A DNA stretch of 64,000 nucleotides from Candidatus Cryptobacteroides intestinavium. Its GTDB lineage: Bacteria; Bacteroidota; Bacteroidia; Bacteroidales; UBA932. The position numbers and the translations under genes are program-made. Where the stretch lies: contig JADIMI010000014.1 in the NCBI GenBank assembly GCA_017694845.1, forward strand, positions 24,324 through 88,323. The letters run 5' to 3'. The first letter of the stretch is position 1; every line of letters starts with the position of its first letter. Below the pieces are notes generated by a model. The model was not told the origin of the DNA. It saw only the letters and a list, made by a program, of their open reading frames with translations, and did no database searches. Positions 34,465 through 47,214 of the stretch are shown here, one piece after another.

Positions 34465-35790
34465 ATGGTATACATTCATATCCCATATTGCCGGAGTTTC
34501 TGCACTTATTGCGGATTCTATTCCATAATTCCGTCCTGGGGCTATGGAGCGTTGACCGATGCCTTGTGTGCCGAGATAGAGGCAAGGGAAGGAGAGATAA
34601 GGTCAGCCGTCTTTCTTCCATCCGGAAGCCGGAAATGCAAAGGAGCTGTGAATACGATATATATCGGGGGAGGGACTCCTTCCGTGCTGCCTGTGGATCA
34701 GATCGCCAGACTGGCATCGGCCTGCTTCAGGGCTGTATACGGGACAGAGTCCGGCCTGTCGATGGGCGGTGCGTTTGATGAATTCACTGTGGAGGTCAAC
34801 CCTGATGACATAGTCCGCGGCGGCGTCCGGTATGCTGAGTCCCTGCTCGGGACAGGTGTGACGAGGGTGAGTATGGGGGTGCAGTCGATGGATGACAGGG
34901 TCCTGAAATGGATGAACCGCCGGCATAATGCTGCTGCCGCGCGCAAGGCCTACCGTATCCTCAGGGAGGCGGGGGCTGACAATATTAGCATAGACCTTAT
35001 CTTCGGCTACGATATCGGCCGTATCATACCTTCTGCCGCCATATCGGATACGGATAGTGACAGGTACTGGATGTGTATGCTGGAGGCTGCCCTGGATATA
35101 GGCGGGGACGGTTCTCTTCCGGAACACATATCCGCATATCAGCTGTCCGTTGAAGAGGGGAGTGCACTGGCGTGGATGATCGAGGCTGGAAGATATGCGG
35201 AGGCGCAAGAGGACCTGTGTGCCGCGCAATATTCCCGGCTTTGCAGCGTGCTTGCGGCGGCCGGCTATCATCATTATGAAATATCCAATTTTGCCAGGTC
35301 CGGATTCGAGGCGTTACATAACAGTGCGTACTGGAGACATACACCGTATGTCGGCATAGGCCCGGCTGCCCATTCTCTGTCCCGGCGTACGGGGAGTATA
35401 CAGTCCGCCGGCTCTGTTGCCGGACAGGATATGGGAAGCAAGGAAATGACGGACTGGGTGCGGTCCTGGAATGCCGAAGATGTAGATGCATATATCGCCG
35501 CCTCTCTTTCCGGGGACTGGGGCAGTGTGCGCGGAGCGGAGACCCTGACCAGGGAACAGCTCAGGGAAGAGGAGATAATGCTCGGGCTGAGGACTGACCG
35601 GGGTGTGCCGTCCTCACTGATAATGACAGGTGCTTCAGCGCAGAAAGCGAAAAGCCTTCTGGCCTCCGGTGCCCTTGTCCGTACGGGAGGAGACCAGACA
35701 GGGCGGACAGACCCTGAAAAGGAACCGTATCTGCGCATCCCGGAGGACCGTTTCTTTGTGTCAGATGACATCATTGCAGAACTGATCTGA
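34465..35790 (+). CDS. hemW: HemW-like radical SAM protein
   Basis: 441 residues. The radical SAM cluster motif is at the N-terminus: IPYC-RSF-C-TY-C-GFYS, that is CxxxCxxC followed by Gly-Phe as in HemW rather than Cys as in true HemN. SAM-binding GGG is in YIGGGTPS. The HemN C-terminal region is marked by YEISNFARSGFEALHNSAYW and VGIGPAAHS. HemW binds and delivers heme; older annotations call it coproporphyrinogen oxidase. It begins 8 bp after a terminator-like hairpin and no TAnnTTTG is visible, so its promoter is unclear. The segment at about 178-195 (PSAAISDTDSDRY) is an insertion relative to typical members. Confidence 0.88.
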   Translation: MVYIHIPYCRSFCTYCGFYSIIPSWGYGALTDALCAEIEAREGEIRSAVFLPSGSRKCKGAVNTIYIGGGTPSVLPVDQIARLASACFRAVYGTESGLSMGGAFDEFTVEVNPDDIVRGGVRYAESLLGTGVTRVSMGVQSMDDRVLKWMNRRHNAAAARKAYRILREAGADNISIDLIFGYDIGRIIPSAAISDTDSDRYWMCMLEAALDIGGDGSLPEHISAYQLSVEEGSALAWMIEAGRYAEAQEDLCAAQYSRLCSVLAAAGYHHYEISNFARSGFEALHNSAYWRHTPYVGIGPAAHSLSRRTGSIQSAGSVAGQDMGSKEMTDWVRSWNAEDVDAYIAASLSGDWGSVRGAETLTREQLREEEIMLGLRTDRGVPSSLIMTGASAQKAKSLLASGALVRTGGDQTGRTDPEKEPYLRIPEDRFFVSDDIIAELI

Positions 35791-35913
35791 CCTTCCTGCG
35801 AGGTCTTCGACTACTTGTCTTCATCAGGTCCTGCCCGCTGTCCGTGTCCGCGGGTGGACACGCCTCCGCAATCCCGCTCCTCCCTGCCCGTCTGAGCGTT
35901 TGCTGCAATGTCC

Positions 35914-36004
35914 TCTGAGCGGCTGTACTCTGTCGTTCTGAGCGGCTGTACTCTGTCATTCTGAGCGCCCTCTCGCTGTCATTCTGAGCGACAGCGAAGA
36001 ATCT
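35914..36004 (+). repeat. 23-bp tandem array grown from the dispersed repeat
   Basis: Three 23-bp units starting TCTGAGCG (35914, 35937, 35960) and a fourth partial unit at 35983 that runs into GAAGAATCT, the normal end of the dispersed element. Units one and two differ by one base; unit three is more divergent. Confidence 0.8.
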
Positions 36005-36025
36005 GGAGAAGAAGGATGGGACAAC

Positions 36026-36096
36026 GGACCGCGAACAAGGTAATTTTGCATCGTGTTGTGTCTCAATGGATTACAAAAAGTTGATGTTCGCGGTCC
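36026..36096. repeat. Inverted repeat, 12-bp perfect arms
   Basis: GGACCGCGAACA at 36026-36037 and TGTTCGCGGTCC at 36085-36096, 47 bp apart. The -7 box TAATTTTG (36041-36048) and the start of a short frame lie between the arms. Confidence 0.7.
36041..36048 (+). promoter_or_regulatory. -7 element in front of a gene remnant
   Basis: TAATTTTG, 17 bp before the ATG at 36066. No -33 partner is clear. Confidence 0.4.
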
Positions 36097-36179
36097 CTGT
36101 CACAGAAGAAGGTCTCTGTGCACGGGATATCAGTCCGTCCGAGACAACAAAGTCAAGAACACATGCAGAAGGGCTCTGA
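36066..36179 (+). pseudogene. Possible remnant of a NifX/NifB-family small protein gene
   Basis: A 37-codon frame. Its first 19 residues (MDYKKLMFAVPVTEEGLCA) resemble the opening strand and loop of the NifX/dinitrogenase-cofactor-binding family (KIAVPVTE...LCAHFG). After LCA the likeness stops and a stop codon follows. With a promoter box at the right distance, it looks like the 5' end of a gene whose remainder was lost, or a chance match. The identification rests on about 15 residues only. Confidence 0.3.
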
Positions 36180-36318
36180 CAGAGCGTGGTCGGCCGCGGC
36201 CTTGTGAGCGGCTCCCGGCAGGACGCGGGAGAGCCATTGGCGAACTCGTCCGAAGAGTGGATGGAGGTGAAACTGAAACCTTCCCGGGATATTGACTTCC
36301 TTCCTCAATAGATAATGA

Positions 36319-36352
36319 CAAAAGCCGACTCAAAATTGCTTTCGGGCCGGCT
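36319..36352 (-). terminator. Terminator of the beta-galactosidase gene
   Basis: On the minus strand AAGCCGGC pairs with GTCGGCTT (one G-U pair) around a 16-nt loop, followed by TTTTG. It starts 26 bp past the beta-galactosidase stop. Confidence 0.65.
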
Positions 36353-36377
36353 TCTCTGATAAGCTGTATTATGATAT

Positions 36378-40485
<4,108 letters not shown>

Positions 40486-40512
40486 TAAATGTCCGGTTGA
40501 AGCAGAAAAATA

Positions 40513-40520
40513 CAAATTTA
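40513..40520 (-). promoter_or_regulatory. -7 element for miaA
   Basis: TAAATTTG on the minus strand, 27 bp upstream of the chosen miaA start. It rules out the longer reading frame. Confidence 0.55.
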
Positions 40521-40563
40521 AGATTAATGTGGAAATACGGAAAATTTATCAGTAAAATTTCTT

Positions 40564-40571
40564 TACCTTTG
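40564..40571 (+). promoter_or_regulatory. -7 element for lgt
   Basis: TACCTTTG, 29 bp before the lgt ATG. The same octamer serves the dus gene at 62386. No clear -33. Confidence 0.55.
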
Positions 40572-40600
40572 CGGTCTGTTCAATGTAAAAAAGTAATAAA

Positions 40601-41488
40601 ATGCTGGATATCCTGTACATAAACTGGAATGTGAATCCGGAGATATTCCATATCGGTGCGCTGTCCATCAGATGGTATTCCATACTGTTTGTATCGGGCT
40701 TTGTTCTCGGATGGTTCATTTTCAAATGGTTCTTCAAGAGAGAAGGGGTGCCTGTGAAACTCCTCGACCCTCTCCTGTATACATTGCTTATCGGCACTAT
40801 CGTGGGTGCAAGGCTTGGGCACTGCATCTTCTATCAGCCGGACTATTATTTCGGCAGCTGGCAGGGCTTCTGGGAGATATTCATGCCGTGGAAAGGAGGG
40901 CTTGCCAGCCATGGTGGCACGATAGCGCTTCTGCTGGCAATGTGGTGGTTTGCAGGTCATTACGGAAAGAAGTACGGGTTCGACTTCCTCTGGCTGCTGG
41001 ACCACCTGTGCATCCCGGTGTGCTTCGCCGGTATGTTCATACGTCTGGGCAACCTGTTCAATTCGGAGATATACGGGGATGTCACCAGCCTTCCGTGGGG
41101 ATTCATCTTCCTCAGGAACGGGGAGACTCTGCCGCACCATCCGACACAGCTATATGAGGCCTTGAGCTATCTCATCCTGGGACTTGTCCTGATGTGGCTT
41201 TACAGGTACAGGCTGGACAGGATGAAGAGAGGGTCTTTCATCGGCATATTCTTCATCGTGCTGTTCGGAATGCGTTTCCTTATAGAATTCATAAAGGAGC
41301 CGCAGGTGGGCTTCGAGGAGACAATGGTCCTGAACATGGGACAGCTGCTGAGCATCCCGTTCATAATCGCCGGAATATGTCTTCTGGTATACAGCCGGGT
41401 CAGGAACCGGCCGGCTATGATCGTGCAGCCGGCGAGGCCGAAACATGAGCCCGTGCACCATGCTCACGGCTCATCTTCCCGGAAATAG
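40601..41488 (+). CDS. lgt: Prolipoprotein diacylglyceryl transferase
   Basis: 295 residues with about seven membrane helices. Lgt adds diacylglycerol to the lipobox cysteine of prolipoproteins, which this window has in number (SusD, GH88, sulfatase, GldH). Family motifs are present: IRWYSILF, GARLGHCIFY, WKGGLASHGG and RLGNLFNSEIYG. The final 30 residues are a polar tail rich in His, Pro and Arg. First gene of a plus-strand housekeeping run, with its own -7 box. Confidence 0.95.
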   Translation: MLDILYINWNVNPEIFHIGALSIRWYSILFVSGFVLGWFIFKWFFKREGVPVKLLDPLLYTLLIGTIVGARLGHCIFYQPDYYFGSWQGFWEIFMPWKGGLASHGGTIALLLAMWWFAGHYGKKYGFDFLWLLDHLCIPVCFAGMFIRLGNLFNSEIYGDVTSLPWGFIFLRNGETLPHHPTQLYEALSYLILGLVLMWLYRYRLDRMKRGSFIGIFFIVLFGMRFLIEFIKEPQVGFEETMVLNMGQLLSIPFIIAGICLLVYSRVRNRPAMIVQPARPKHEPVHHAHGSSSRK

Positions 41489-41529
41489 GAAAAGCATCCG
41501 GGATATGTTACGATTACGATTATAAATGT

Positions 41530-41537
41530 TATATTTG
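41530..41537 (+). promoter_or_regulatory. -7 element for trxA
   Basis: TATATTTG, 32 bp before the thioredoxin ATG. Confidence 0.5.
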
Positions 41538-41569
41538 TAACCGGATAAACTGTTTAAAACCGATATATT

Positions 41570-41884
41570 ATGGAAAAGATTGTTACTGATGCGAATTTCG
41601 CGGAGATAATAGGTGGCGGCATGCCGGTGATGGTGGACTTCTGGGCTACGTGGTGCGGCCCGTGCCGTATGATAGCGCCGATAGTGGAGGAGCTTGCCGG
41701 AGAGTATGAAGGCAGGGTTGTCATTGGCAAGTGCAATGTCGATGAATGTCAGGAGATCCCTATGAAATACAGTATCAGGAATATTCCGACGCTGCTTTTC
41801 TTCAAGGATGGCGAGCTTGTCGACAGGATGGTGGGCGCTGCCTCCAAGGGTGATATAGCCAAGAAGTTGGATGCTTTACTCTGA
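41570..41884 (+). CDS. trxA: Thioredoxin
   Basis: 104 residues, full thioredoxin fold. The redox site is WCGPC at 28-32 and the cis-proline is in RNIPTLLFF. No signal peptide, so it is cytosolic and serves as a general disulfide reductant. The barrel-protein gene starts 5 bp after the stop, so they are probably co-transcribed. Confidence 0.95.
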   Translation: MEKIVTDANFAEIIGGGMPVMVDFWATWCGPCRMIAPIVEELAGEYEGRVVIGKCNVDECQEIPMKYSIRNIPTLLFFKDGELVDRMVGAASKGDIAKKLDALL

Positions 41885-41889
41885 ATCGG

Positions 41890-42522
41890 ATGAAAAAGTA
41901 TATAGTGATAGTGCTGGCCTCTGTCCTTATGCTGACGGGGGCGTTCAGCTCTGTGGCGCAGAGCCGTTACGGAGTCATAGGGGGAATGACATTCTCCACT
42001 TCCAGGATAAGCGACCTGACCAGGGCGCCGATGACGCAGTGGCACGGCGGGTTCACTTACAAGCTTGACCTGCCTCTGGGCTTCTCCCTGCAGCCGTCCC
42101 TTGTCTATCACGCAAAGGGTACAAGGCTCAAGGAACAGATGTTCGATATAAGGATGAGCTATCTGGAGCTGCCCGTGTCTTTCCAGTGGGGGCCTGACCT
42201 GCTGATATTCCGTCCTTTCCTCGATATCACCCCTTACATCGGCTATGCACTGGGCAACCAGCTCGCTGCCTCCGGGATGGATACCGCCCGCAATTCATGG
42301 AACGGGCTGAACAGGTTCGAGTACGGACTGGGGCTGGGAATAGGTCTTGAACTCTGGCGTTTCCAGGTCATCGGGAGGTACAACTGGAACTTCGGCCCTC
42401 TGTCCAATGCAGATGCCGCGATGTCGGATGGTTTTGTGCCGTTTATCAGCAATGCATTTTCTTCCAATAACTTCGGAGGGTTCACCCTTTCTCTGGCTAT
42501 CCTGTTCGGAGGTGGAAAATAG
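41890..42522 (+). CDS. Outer-membrane beta-barrel protein (OMP_b-brl_2 type)
   Basis: 210 residues with signal peptide MKKYIVIVLASVLMLTGAFSSVAQ. The rest alternates in the pattern of eight amphipathic strands (GVIGGMTFSTS, FTYKLDLPLGFSLQPSLVYHAKG, SYLELPVSFQW, FRPFLDITPYIGYALG, FEYGLGLGIGLELWRFQVIGRYNW, GGFTLSLAILFGG), as in small Bacteroidota barrels of the PorT/OmpX-like group. No specific role can be given. It is followed without a gap by the polyprenyl synthase (TAG then ATG). Confidence 0.8.
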   Translation: MKKYIVIVLASVLMLTGAFSSVAQSRYGVIGGMTFSTSRISDLTRAPMTQWHGGFTYKLDLPLGFSLQPSLVYHAKGTRLKEQMFDIRMSYLELPVSFQWGPDLLIFRPFLDITPYIGYALGNQLAASGMDTARNSWNGLNRFEYGLGLGIGLELWRFQVIGRYNWNFGPLSNADAAMSDGFVPFISNAFSSNNFGGFTLSLAILFGGGK

Positions 42523-43512
42523 ATGGATCTGAATGAGATAAAGTCTTTTCTGGGAGATGACTGGAAAAAAGTGCTGGAGAAGATAGATGAGCAGCTCGGG
42601 AGCGACATCGAAGTACTGGATTCCACAAACAGGCAGATACTTTCCCATTCCGGCAAGCAGCTCCGGCCTATGCTTTCCCTGCTCGTCGCCCGTGCCTGCT
42701 CTGCAGGCCGGATAACGGAGGCAAGCGTATGCTATGCCGCTGCATCCGAACTGCTCCATAATGCCACCCTGCTCCACGATGATGTCGCGGACAGCAGTGA
42801 TGAGAGAAGAGGTGTGCCTACAATCAGATCGGTGATGGGGGCATCCGTGTCCGTGCTGGTCGGTGACTACTGGCTTGTCAAGGCAATGGAATGCATTCTC
42901 TCATGCCATACTTCTCTTGACGGGAGGGTGATCAGACTGTTCTCCAGAACACTGAGCGATCTGGCGGAGGGCGAGATGCTGCAGCTTCAGAAAGCCGGGT
43001 CCTGTGACACGACTGAAGAAGATTACAGGAGAATCATTTTCAACAAGACAGCATCGCTGTTCGAGGTGTCGGCCGTGTCCGCGGCTATTTCTGTCAACGC
43101 CCCGGCAGAGATGGAGGATGCCGTACGCAGATATGCCGGGAGTCTTGGCCTGGCTTTCCAGATCAGGGACGATATTTTTGACTATGCCGTTTCATCTGCG
43201 CAGATCGGGAAGCCTGTCGGGGTGGATATTATGGAGCAGAAGATGACGCTTCCCCTGCTCGGTGCATTGCGGATGGCCGGGGAGGAGACGGCTGCCGATA
43301 TCAGGCGCAAGGTTATGGAGATTCATTCCCATCCGGAATACAGGGAGGAGATCATTGGATTTGTCCGTGATTACGGTGGGATAGGATATGCGATGGACAG
43401 GCTCGGGGAATATCTGGATGAGGCTGTCACGGCTCTGGATGTGCTGCCGGAAACCAGAGAGAAGCTATATCTGATCGAGATCGCTGATTATGTAGGAAAA
43501 AGACTATCGTAG
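42523..43512 (+). CDS. Long-chain polyprenyl diphosphate synthase
   Basis: 329 residues. Trans-isoprenyl synthase with the first aspartate-rich motif in LLHDDVADSSDERRG and the second in FQIRDDIFDY. A small residue (Ala) five positions before the first motif is typical of enzymes making long chains, such as the octaprenyl side chain of menaquinone. N-terminal KQLRPML is also a family mark. Its ATG follows the barrel-protein stop directly and its stop is followed directly by the HolB ATG, so translation is tightly coupled. Confidence 0.9.
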   Translation: MDLNEIKSFLGDDWKKVLEKIDEQLGSDIEVLDSTNRQILSHSGKQLRPMLSLLVARACSAGRITEASVCYAAASELLHNATLLHDDVADSSDERRGVPTIRSVMGASVSVLVGDYWLVKAMECILSCHTSLDGRVIRLFSRTLSDLAEGEMLQLQKAGSCDTTEEDYRRIIFNKTASLFEVSAVSAAISVNAPAEMEDAVRRYAGSLGLAFQIRDDIFDYAVSSAQIGKPVGVDIMEQKMTLPLLGALRMAGEETAADIRRKVMEIHSHPEYREEIIGFVRDYGGIGYAMDRLGEYLDEAVTALDVLPETREKLYLIEIADYVGKRLS

Positions 43513-44643
43513 ATGAGGTTTGCGGATATACCCGGGAATGATGATATCAAAAGGGCGCTGACAAGTATGGCGGACAGCGGCCGTGTGGCTCACGCAATGA
43601 TGTTCTATGAAAACGAAGGCTGCGGAGCCCTTCCTCTTGTGCTCGCGTTCTTCCAGTATCTCAACTGCCATAACCGAGTGGATGGGGATTCCTGCGGAGA
43701 ATGTCCGTCATGCCGGAAAGTGTCCCATCTTGTGCATCCGGACCTGCATTTTGTATTTCCCGTCAATTCCGGGACAAAGGTGAGTCCGTCGGAGAAGCCG
43801 GTATCCGACCTCTATCTGAAATACTGGCGGGAGCTGCTTCTGGCGGACCCTTATTTTCTTGAGAGCGAACTTTATTCTGCACTCGGGATCGAGGGAAAGT
43901 CCGGGAATATCGCTGTCTCTGAAGCAAAGTCCATTCTTGCGAAGCTTTCCCTTTCTCCAGTGGAGGCTGGATACAGGGCGGTCGTCATCTGGCTTCCGGA
44001 AAAAATGAACGCCGAGGCTGCAAACCGTCTTCTGAAAGTAGTCGAGGAGCCTTCCGAGAAGACTCTCTTCCTGTTTGTCACACATTCACCGGAAAAGGTC
44101 CTTCAGACAATTTTCTCCAGATGCCAGAGTTTCAGGGTGCTGCCTCTGTCGAAGGAGGATGTGGCGAGGACGCTGCATTCCAGATTCTCCGTTTCGGAGG
44201 AGCAGGCCGCTGTACAGGCCGGCATTTCTGGCGGAAGTGTGGGGGTGGCTCTCAACAGACTGGGGGACCGGGAGGACTATAGTGGATATATGTCGGTTTT
44301 CCGCAGTCTGATGACAGCAGTGCAGTCCAGGAATCTTATGGCGGCTCTCGAGGCCGGGGAGGAGATGGCGGCTTTGAAGTCCAGGGAGAAGCAGAAGGAG
44401 TTCTGCTGCTACGCTGAAGACTGTATACGTAAGATTTATATGATCAGGCAAGGTATGGTGTCCCTGTCCAATGCGACGGAAGCAGAGATGCCGTTTCTGT
44501 CAAGTGTCGCTGCAGGATGCAGGGAGAATTTCTGTGCGAGGGCGGCTGAATGTCTTGACAGCGCATCCTCTCTGATAGACAGGAACGTGAATGCGAAGAT
44601 TGTCTTCTGCGACCTTGTCGACAGGATATTTATGTTTTATTGA
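43513..44643 (+). CDS. holB: DNA polymerase III delta-prime subunit
   Basis: 376 residues. Clamp-loader AAA+ relative with a zinc module of four cysteines (C52, C61, C64, C67: DSCGECPSCRK). The P-loop is degenerate (ENEGCGALPL), as expected for delta-prime. Sensor region ANRLLKVVEEPSEKTLFLFVTHSPEKVLQTIFSRCQSF includes the SRC motif. The segment between residues 80 and 125 is longer than in E. coli, usual for Bacteroidota. It works in the clamp-loader complex at the replisome. Confidence 0.9.
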   Translation: MRFADIPGNDDIKRALTSMADSGRVAHAMMFYENEGCGALPLVLAFFQYLNCHNRVDGDSCGECPSCRKVSHLVHPDLHFVFPVNSGTKVSPSEKPVSDLYLKYWRELLLADPYFLESELYSALGIEGKSGNIAVSEAKSILAKLSLSPVEAGYRAVVIWLPEKMNAEAANRLLKVVEEPSEKTLFLFVTHSPEKVLQTIFSRCQSFRVLPLSKEDVARTLHSRFSVSEEQAAVQAGISGGSVGVALNRLGDREDYSGYMSVFRSLMTAVQSRNLMAALEAGEEMAALKSREKQKEFCCYAEDCIRKIYMIRQGMVSLSNATEAEMPFLSSVAAGCRENFCARAAECLDSASSLIDRNVNAKIVFCDLVDRIFMFY

Positions 44644-44645
44644 TT

Positions 44646-45923
44646 ATGGATAACGAGAACAGAAAATTTGACTGCTCCAGAGGATGTGTCGTAGAGAGGA
44701 CAGAGGAGGGGGAGCTGAACTGCGACTACCGGCAGGGATGCTGCAAGCTGGAAGTCTATGACTGGCTTCCCGGCGTGAAGCAGGAGCAGTATAAGGATTA
44801 TTTTGAAGTCCGTTTCAAGAATACCCGTAAAGGGATATATGTCAATGCATCGGGACAGACCATCAAGATGGGCGATCTTGTGATTGTCGAGTCGGCGACC
44901 GGGCATGACCTGGGGATTGTGACCCTCGAGGGACCGATAGTGTCCAGGCAGATGAAATGCAAGAGGATAGATCCGGCTACTGCGGAGTTCAGGAAGATAT
45001 ACCGCAAGGCCAAGATGTTCGATCTCGAGAAATGGCAGGAAGCCATTGCAAGGGAGCATGAGACAATGATCAGGGCAAGACAGATTGCCGCAGAGCTCGG
45101 TCTGGAGATGAAGATAGGGGATGTGGAGTTCCAGGGCGATGGTACCAAGGCAATTTTCTATTATATCGCTGACGGCAGAGTGGATTTCAGGCAGCTTATC
45201 AAGGTCTTTGCAGAGGAGTTCCGCATCAGGATAGAGATGAAGCAGATAGGGGCGAGACAGGAGGCAGGCCTGATCGGGGGGCTCGGAGTATGCGGGAGGG
45301 AGCTGTGCTGTTCGAACTATATATCCAGCTTCCAGTCCATTACCACCGCGGCCGCAAGGACGCAGGACCTGTCTCTCAATCCGCAGAAGCTTGCCGGCCA
45401 GTGCGGGAAGCTGAAATGCTGCCTCAATTACGAGACCGCTGTATATGTCGACGCCCAGTCAAGGATACCTAAGGTGCTGAATCCTCTTGAATTCGAGGAT
45501 GGTCTGGCCTATCTTATGAAGACGGATATTCTCAGGGAGATGATGTATTTTTCATACGACCAGACTTCGTATGCCAACCTGTACCCTCTTCCTGCATCCG
45601 AGGTGAAGGAGATAATGAGGATGAACAGCAACGGGCAGAGACCGGAATCTCTCAAGGGAGAACCTGTGCAGAATGTCCCTGAATTCATCTCCGCTGTCGG
45701 AGATGACAGCATCACGCGATTTGACGAAGCCAGGAAGAAACGGAAAGGAGGCCGAGGGAAGAACAGGCAGAATCAGCCTTCAAAAGGTCAGAAATCCAGA
45801 CCTGGAGACAGGAAACAGTTCCAGAAGGATCGTCAGCAGGAGAGAGGCCAGACGCGCCAGCCTGCCAGGTCCCGGGCTGCCGATACAAAGCCATCCGCAA
45901 GGAAGACACCGGATGGACAATGA
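44646..45923 (+). CDS. RicT/PSP1 family protein
   Basis: 425 residues from the ATG at 44646, two bp after the holB stop; a TTG two codons earlier is less likely. The PSP1 domain spans about 30-280. Its two cysteine clusters are GVCGRELCCSNY and GQCGKLKCCLNYE. Relatives in Firmicutes (YaaT/RicT) form an Fe-S complex affecting RNA processing; the role in Bacteroidota is unknown. The last 75 residues are a Lys/Arg/Gln-rich, low-complexity tail, probably RNA-binding. GldH overlaps the stop as ATGA, a neighbour relation I recall as common in Bacteroidota. Confidence 0.88.
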   Translation: MDNENRKFDCSRGCVVERTEEGELNCDYRQGCCKLEVYDWLPGVKQEQYKDYFEVRFKNTRKGIYVNASGQTIKMGDLVIVESATGHDLGIVTLEGPIVSRQMKCKRIDPATAEFRKIYRKAKMFDLEKWQEAIAREHETMIRARQIAAELGLEMKIGDVEFQGDGTKAIFYYIADGRVDFRQLIKVFAEEFRIRIEMKQIGARQEAGLIGGLGVCGRELCCSNYISSFQSITTAAARTQDLSLNPQKLAGQCGKLKCCLNYETAVYVDAQSRIPKVLNPLEFEDGLAYLMKTDILREMMYFSYDQTSYANLYPLPASEVKEIMRMNSNGQRPESLKGEPVQNVPEFISAVGDDSITRFDEARKKRKGGRGKNRQNQPSKGQKSRPGDRKQFQKDRQQERGQTRQPARSRAADTKPSARKTPDGQ

Positions 45924-46384
45924 AGTTCTTCGCGGTAATATTGCAGGCTGTATGTCTATGCTCGGTCCTTTCGTGCTCTGAACCGCGGATGACAGAGATG
46001 TTTGTCCGTCCGCAGCAGAAAGATGCGGATGGGGCATATGCATTCTGTCTGGAAATGGATGATTCTCTTTCCGTATATTCACTGGACTTTTATACGAGGA
46101 TAGACTGTCCGCCAGAGGATTTTGCCGCCCTCGGCGATATGCAGCTGGATATAAGACTGTATTCACCTGCCGGAAAGGAGTATTCGGAATGTGTATATCT
46201 TCCTGTCGGGACCTTTTCTGCCTCACGGTATTTCTCTAAAGACTACATAGTCCCTTACAGGTCGGGATTCCGCCCTTCGGAGCCGGGCAGATGGACTATG
46301 AAGGTGACTGTTATCCGTGAGGAGGCCGTCAAGGGCCTCAGGGGGCTCGGGGTCCGGCTGTCCCGCAAGGATATGCAGAATTGA
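45920..46384 (+). CDS. gldH: Gliding motility lipoprotein GldH homologue
   Basis: 154 residues. Lipoprotein signal ends at VLSC (Cys19). The body fits the GldH family: MTEMFVRPQ, LDFYTRIDC, DIRLYSPAGKEYSECVYLPVG and the C-terminal RPSEPGRWTMKVTV. GldH is needed for gliding in Flavobacterium but is widely kept in non-gliding Bacteroidota, where its job is not known. Start codon overlaps the RicT stop (ATGA). GldL and GldM lie 4 kb away on the other strand. Confidence 0.85.
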   Translation: MKFFAVILQAVCLCSVLSCSEPRMTEMFVRPQQKDADGAYAFCLEMDDSLSVYSLDFYTRIDCPPEDFAALGDMQLDIRLYSPAGKEYSECVYLPVGTFSASRYFSKDYIVPYRSGFRPSEPGRWTMKVTVIREEAVKGLRGLGVRLSRKDMQN

Positions 46385-46395
46385 TGTAAAAGATT

Positions 46396-47157
46396 ATGGG
46401 AAAGGATAAGTTAAGGAAATTCAAGGAGAACGAGACATTCAGATGCCTGGTCCAGCCGAGGACAGAGGAAGTCTTTATGAAAGATCATCCCCTGAAAGGT
46501 AACTGGGGGAAGGATGTGTTCGGGGGGCCGGCTCCGATAGTTGTGGAGCTTGGATGCGGCAAGGGGGAATATACCATAGACCTGTCCTTGCGGAATCCCG
46601 GGTGCAATTACATAGGAGTGGATATCAAGGGGGCGAGATTGTGGAAGGGGGCGAAATATGCGGAAGAGCACGGCCTGCCGAATGTGGCGTTTCTCAGGAC
46701 AAGAATAGAGTTCATCACATCGCTATTCGCTCCCGGGGAAGTCTCCGAGATATGGATAACTTTCGCCGACCCTCAGATACACAGGGAGAAGAAACGGCTG
46801 ACTTCTCCTCTTTTTATGGAAAGGTACCGCAGCATACTCTCCAGGGGAGGTATTGTCCATCTCAAGACCGACAGCCGGTATCTCTATGAATATTCCCTTG
46901 CTATGGCACGGCAGAACGGGCTGGAGATTCTTGCGGAGGCTATTGACATATACGGGGCGGACAGGGAGAGGCTCTATGCCAGCCAGATGTCATCTGTATG
47001 CGGGAAGGATGCAGTGGATGCTCTTTTCGAAGTGCAGACTTTCTATGAGAAGCAGTATCTTGCCCAGGGCATCCCGATAACATATCTCGCTTTCCGTATT
47101 GACAAGGAAGGTCCGTATGTGTCTCCTGAATGGGATGAGGACAGCTGGGAGAGGTGA
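46396..47157 (+). CDS. trmB: tRNA (guanine-N7)-methyltransferase
   Basis: 253 residues. SAM-binding motif VELGCGKGEYTIDLS (about 50-64), the acidic GVDIKGARLWKGAK, and the family-specific ITFADPQIHREKKR and HLKTDSRYLYEY. It methylates G46 of tRNA. It continues the plus-strand run with an 11-bp gap after GldH. Confidence 0.93.
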   Translation: MGKDKLRKFKENETFRCLVQPRTEEVFMKDHPLKGNWGKDVFGGPAPIVVELGCGKGEYTIDLSLRNPGCNYIGVDIKGARLWKGAKYAEEHGLPNVAFLRTRIEFITSLFAPGEVSEIWITFADPQIHREKKRLTSPLFMERYRSILSRGGIVHLKTDSRYLYEYSLAMARQNGLEILAEAIDIYGADRERLYASQMSSVCGKDAVDALFEVQTFYEKQYLAQGIPITYLAFRIDKEGPYVSPEWDEDSWER

Positions 47158-47214
47158 TGCTGCCGTATGCCCGGCGATATGGCGGGCCATTGACCTGAAA
47201 TTAATCTCTGTATT

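Larger units (their letters stand above)
35791..36377. other. 587-bp intergenic stretch: repeats, gene remnant, terminator
   Basis: The region between HemW and beta-galactosidase holds, in order, unassigned GC-rich sequence (35791-35913), a 23-bp tandem array (35914-36004) and an inverted repeat (36026-36096) enclosing a -7 box. A 37-codon frame that looks like a gene remnant follows, then about 140 bp without recognisable content, then a minus-strand terminator. The open frame at 36053-36295 has no convincing protein character. Confidence 0.6.

Noticed and set aside
36053..36295. An 80-codon frame with many Arg and Gly, considered as a small protein
   Set aside because: It begins before the likelier ATG at 36066 in another frame, has no recognisable similarity and crosses the inverted repeat.
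47165..47195. Imperfect GC-rich hairpin between trmB and the aminopeptidase P gene
   Set aside because: The arms are short and imperfect and no T tract follows, so there is no support for a terminator.
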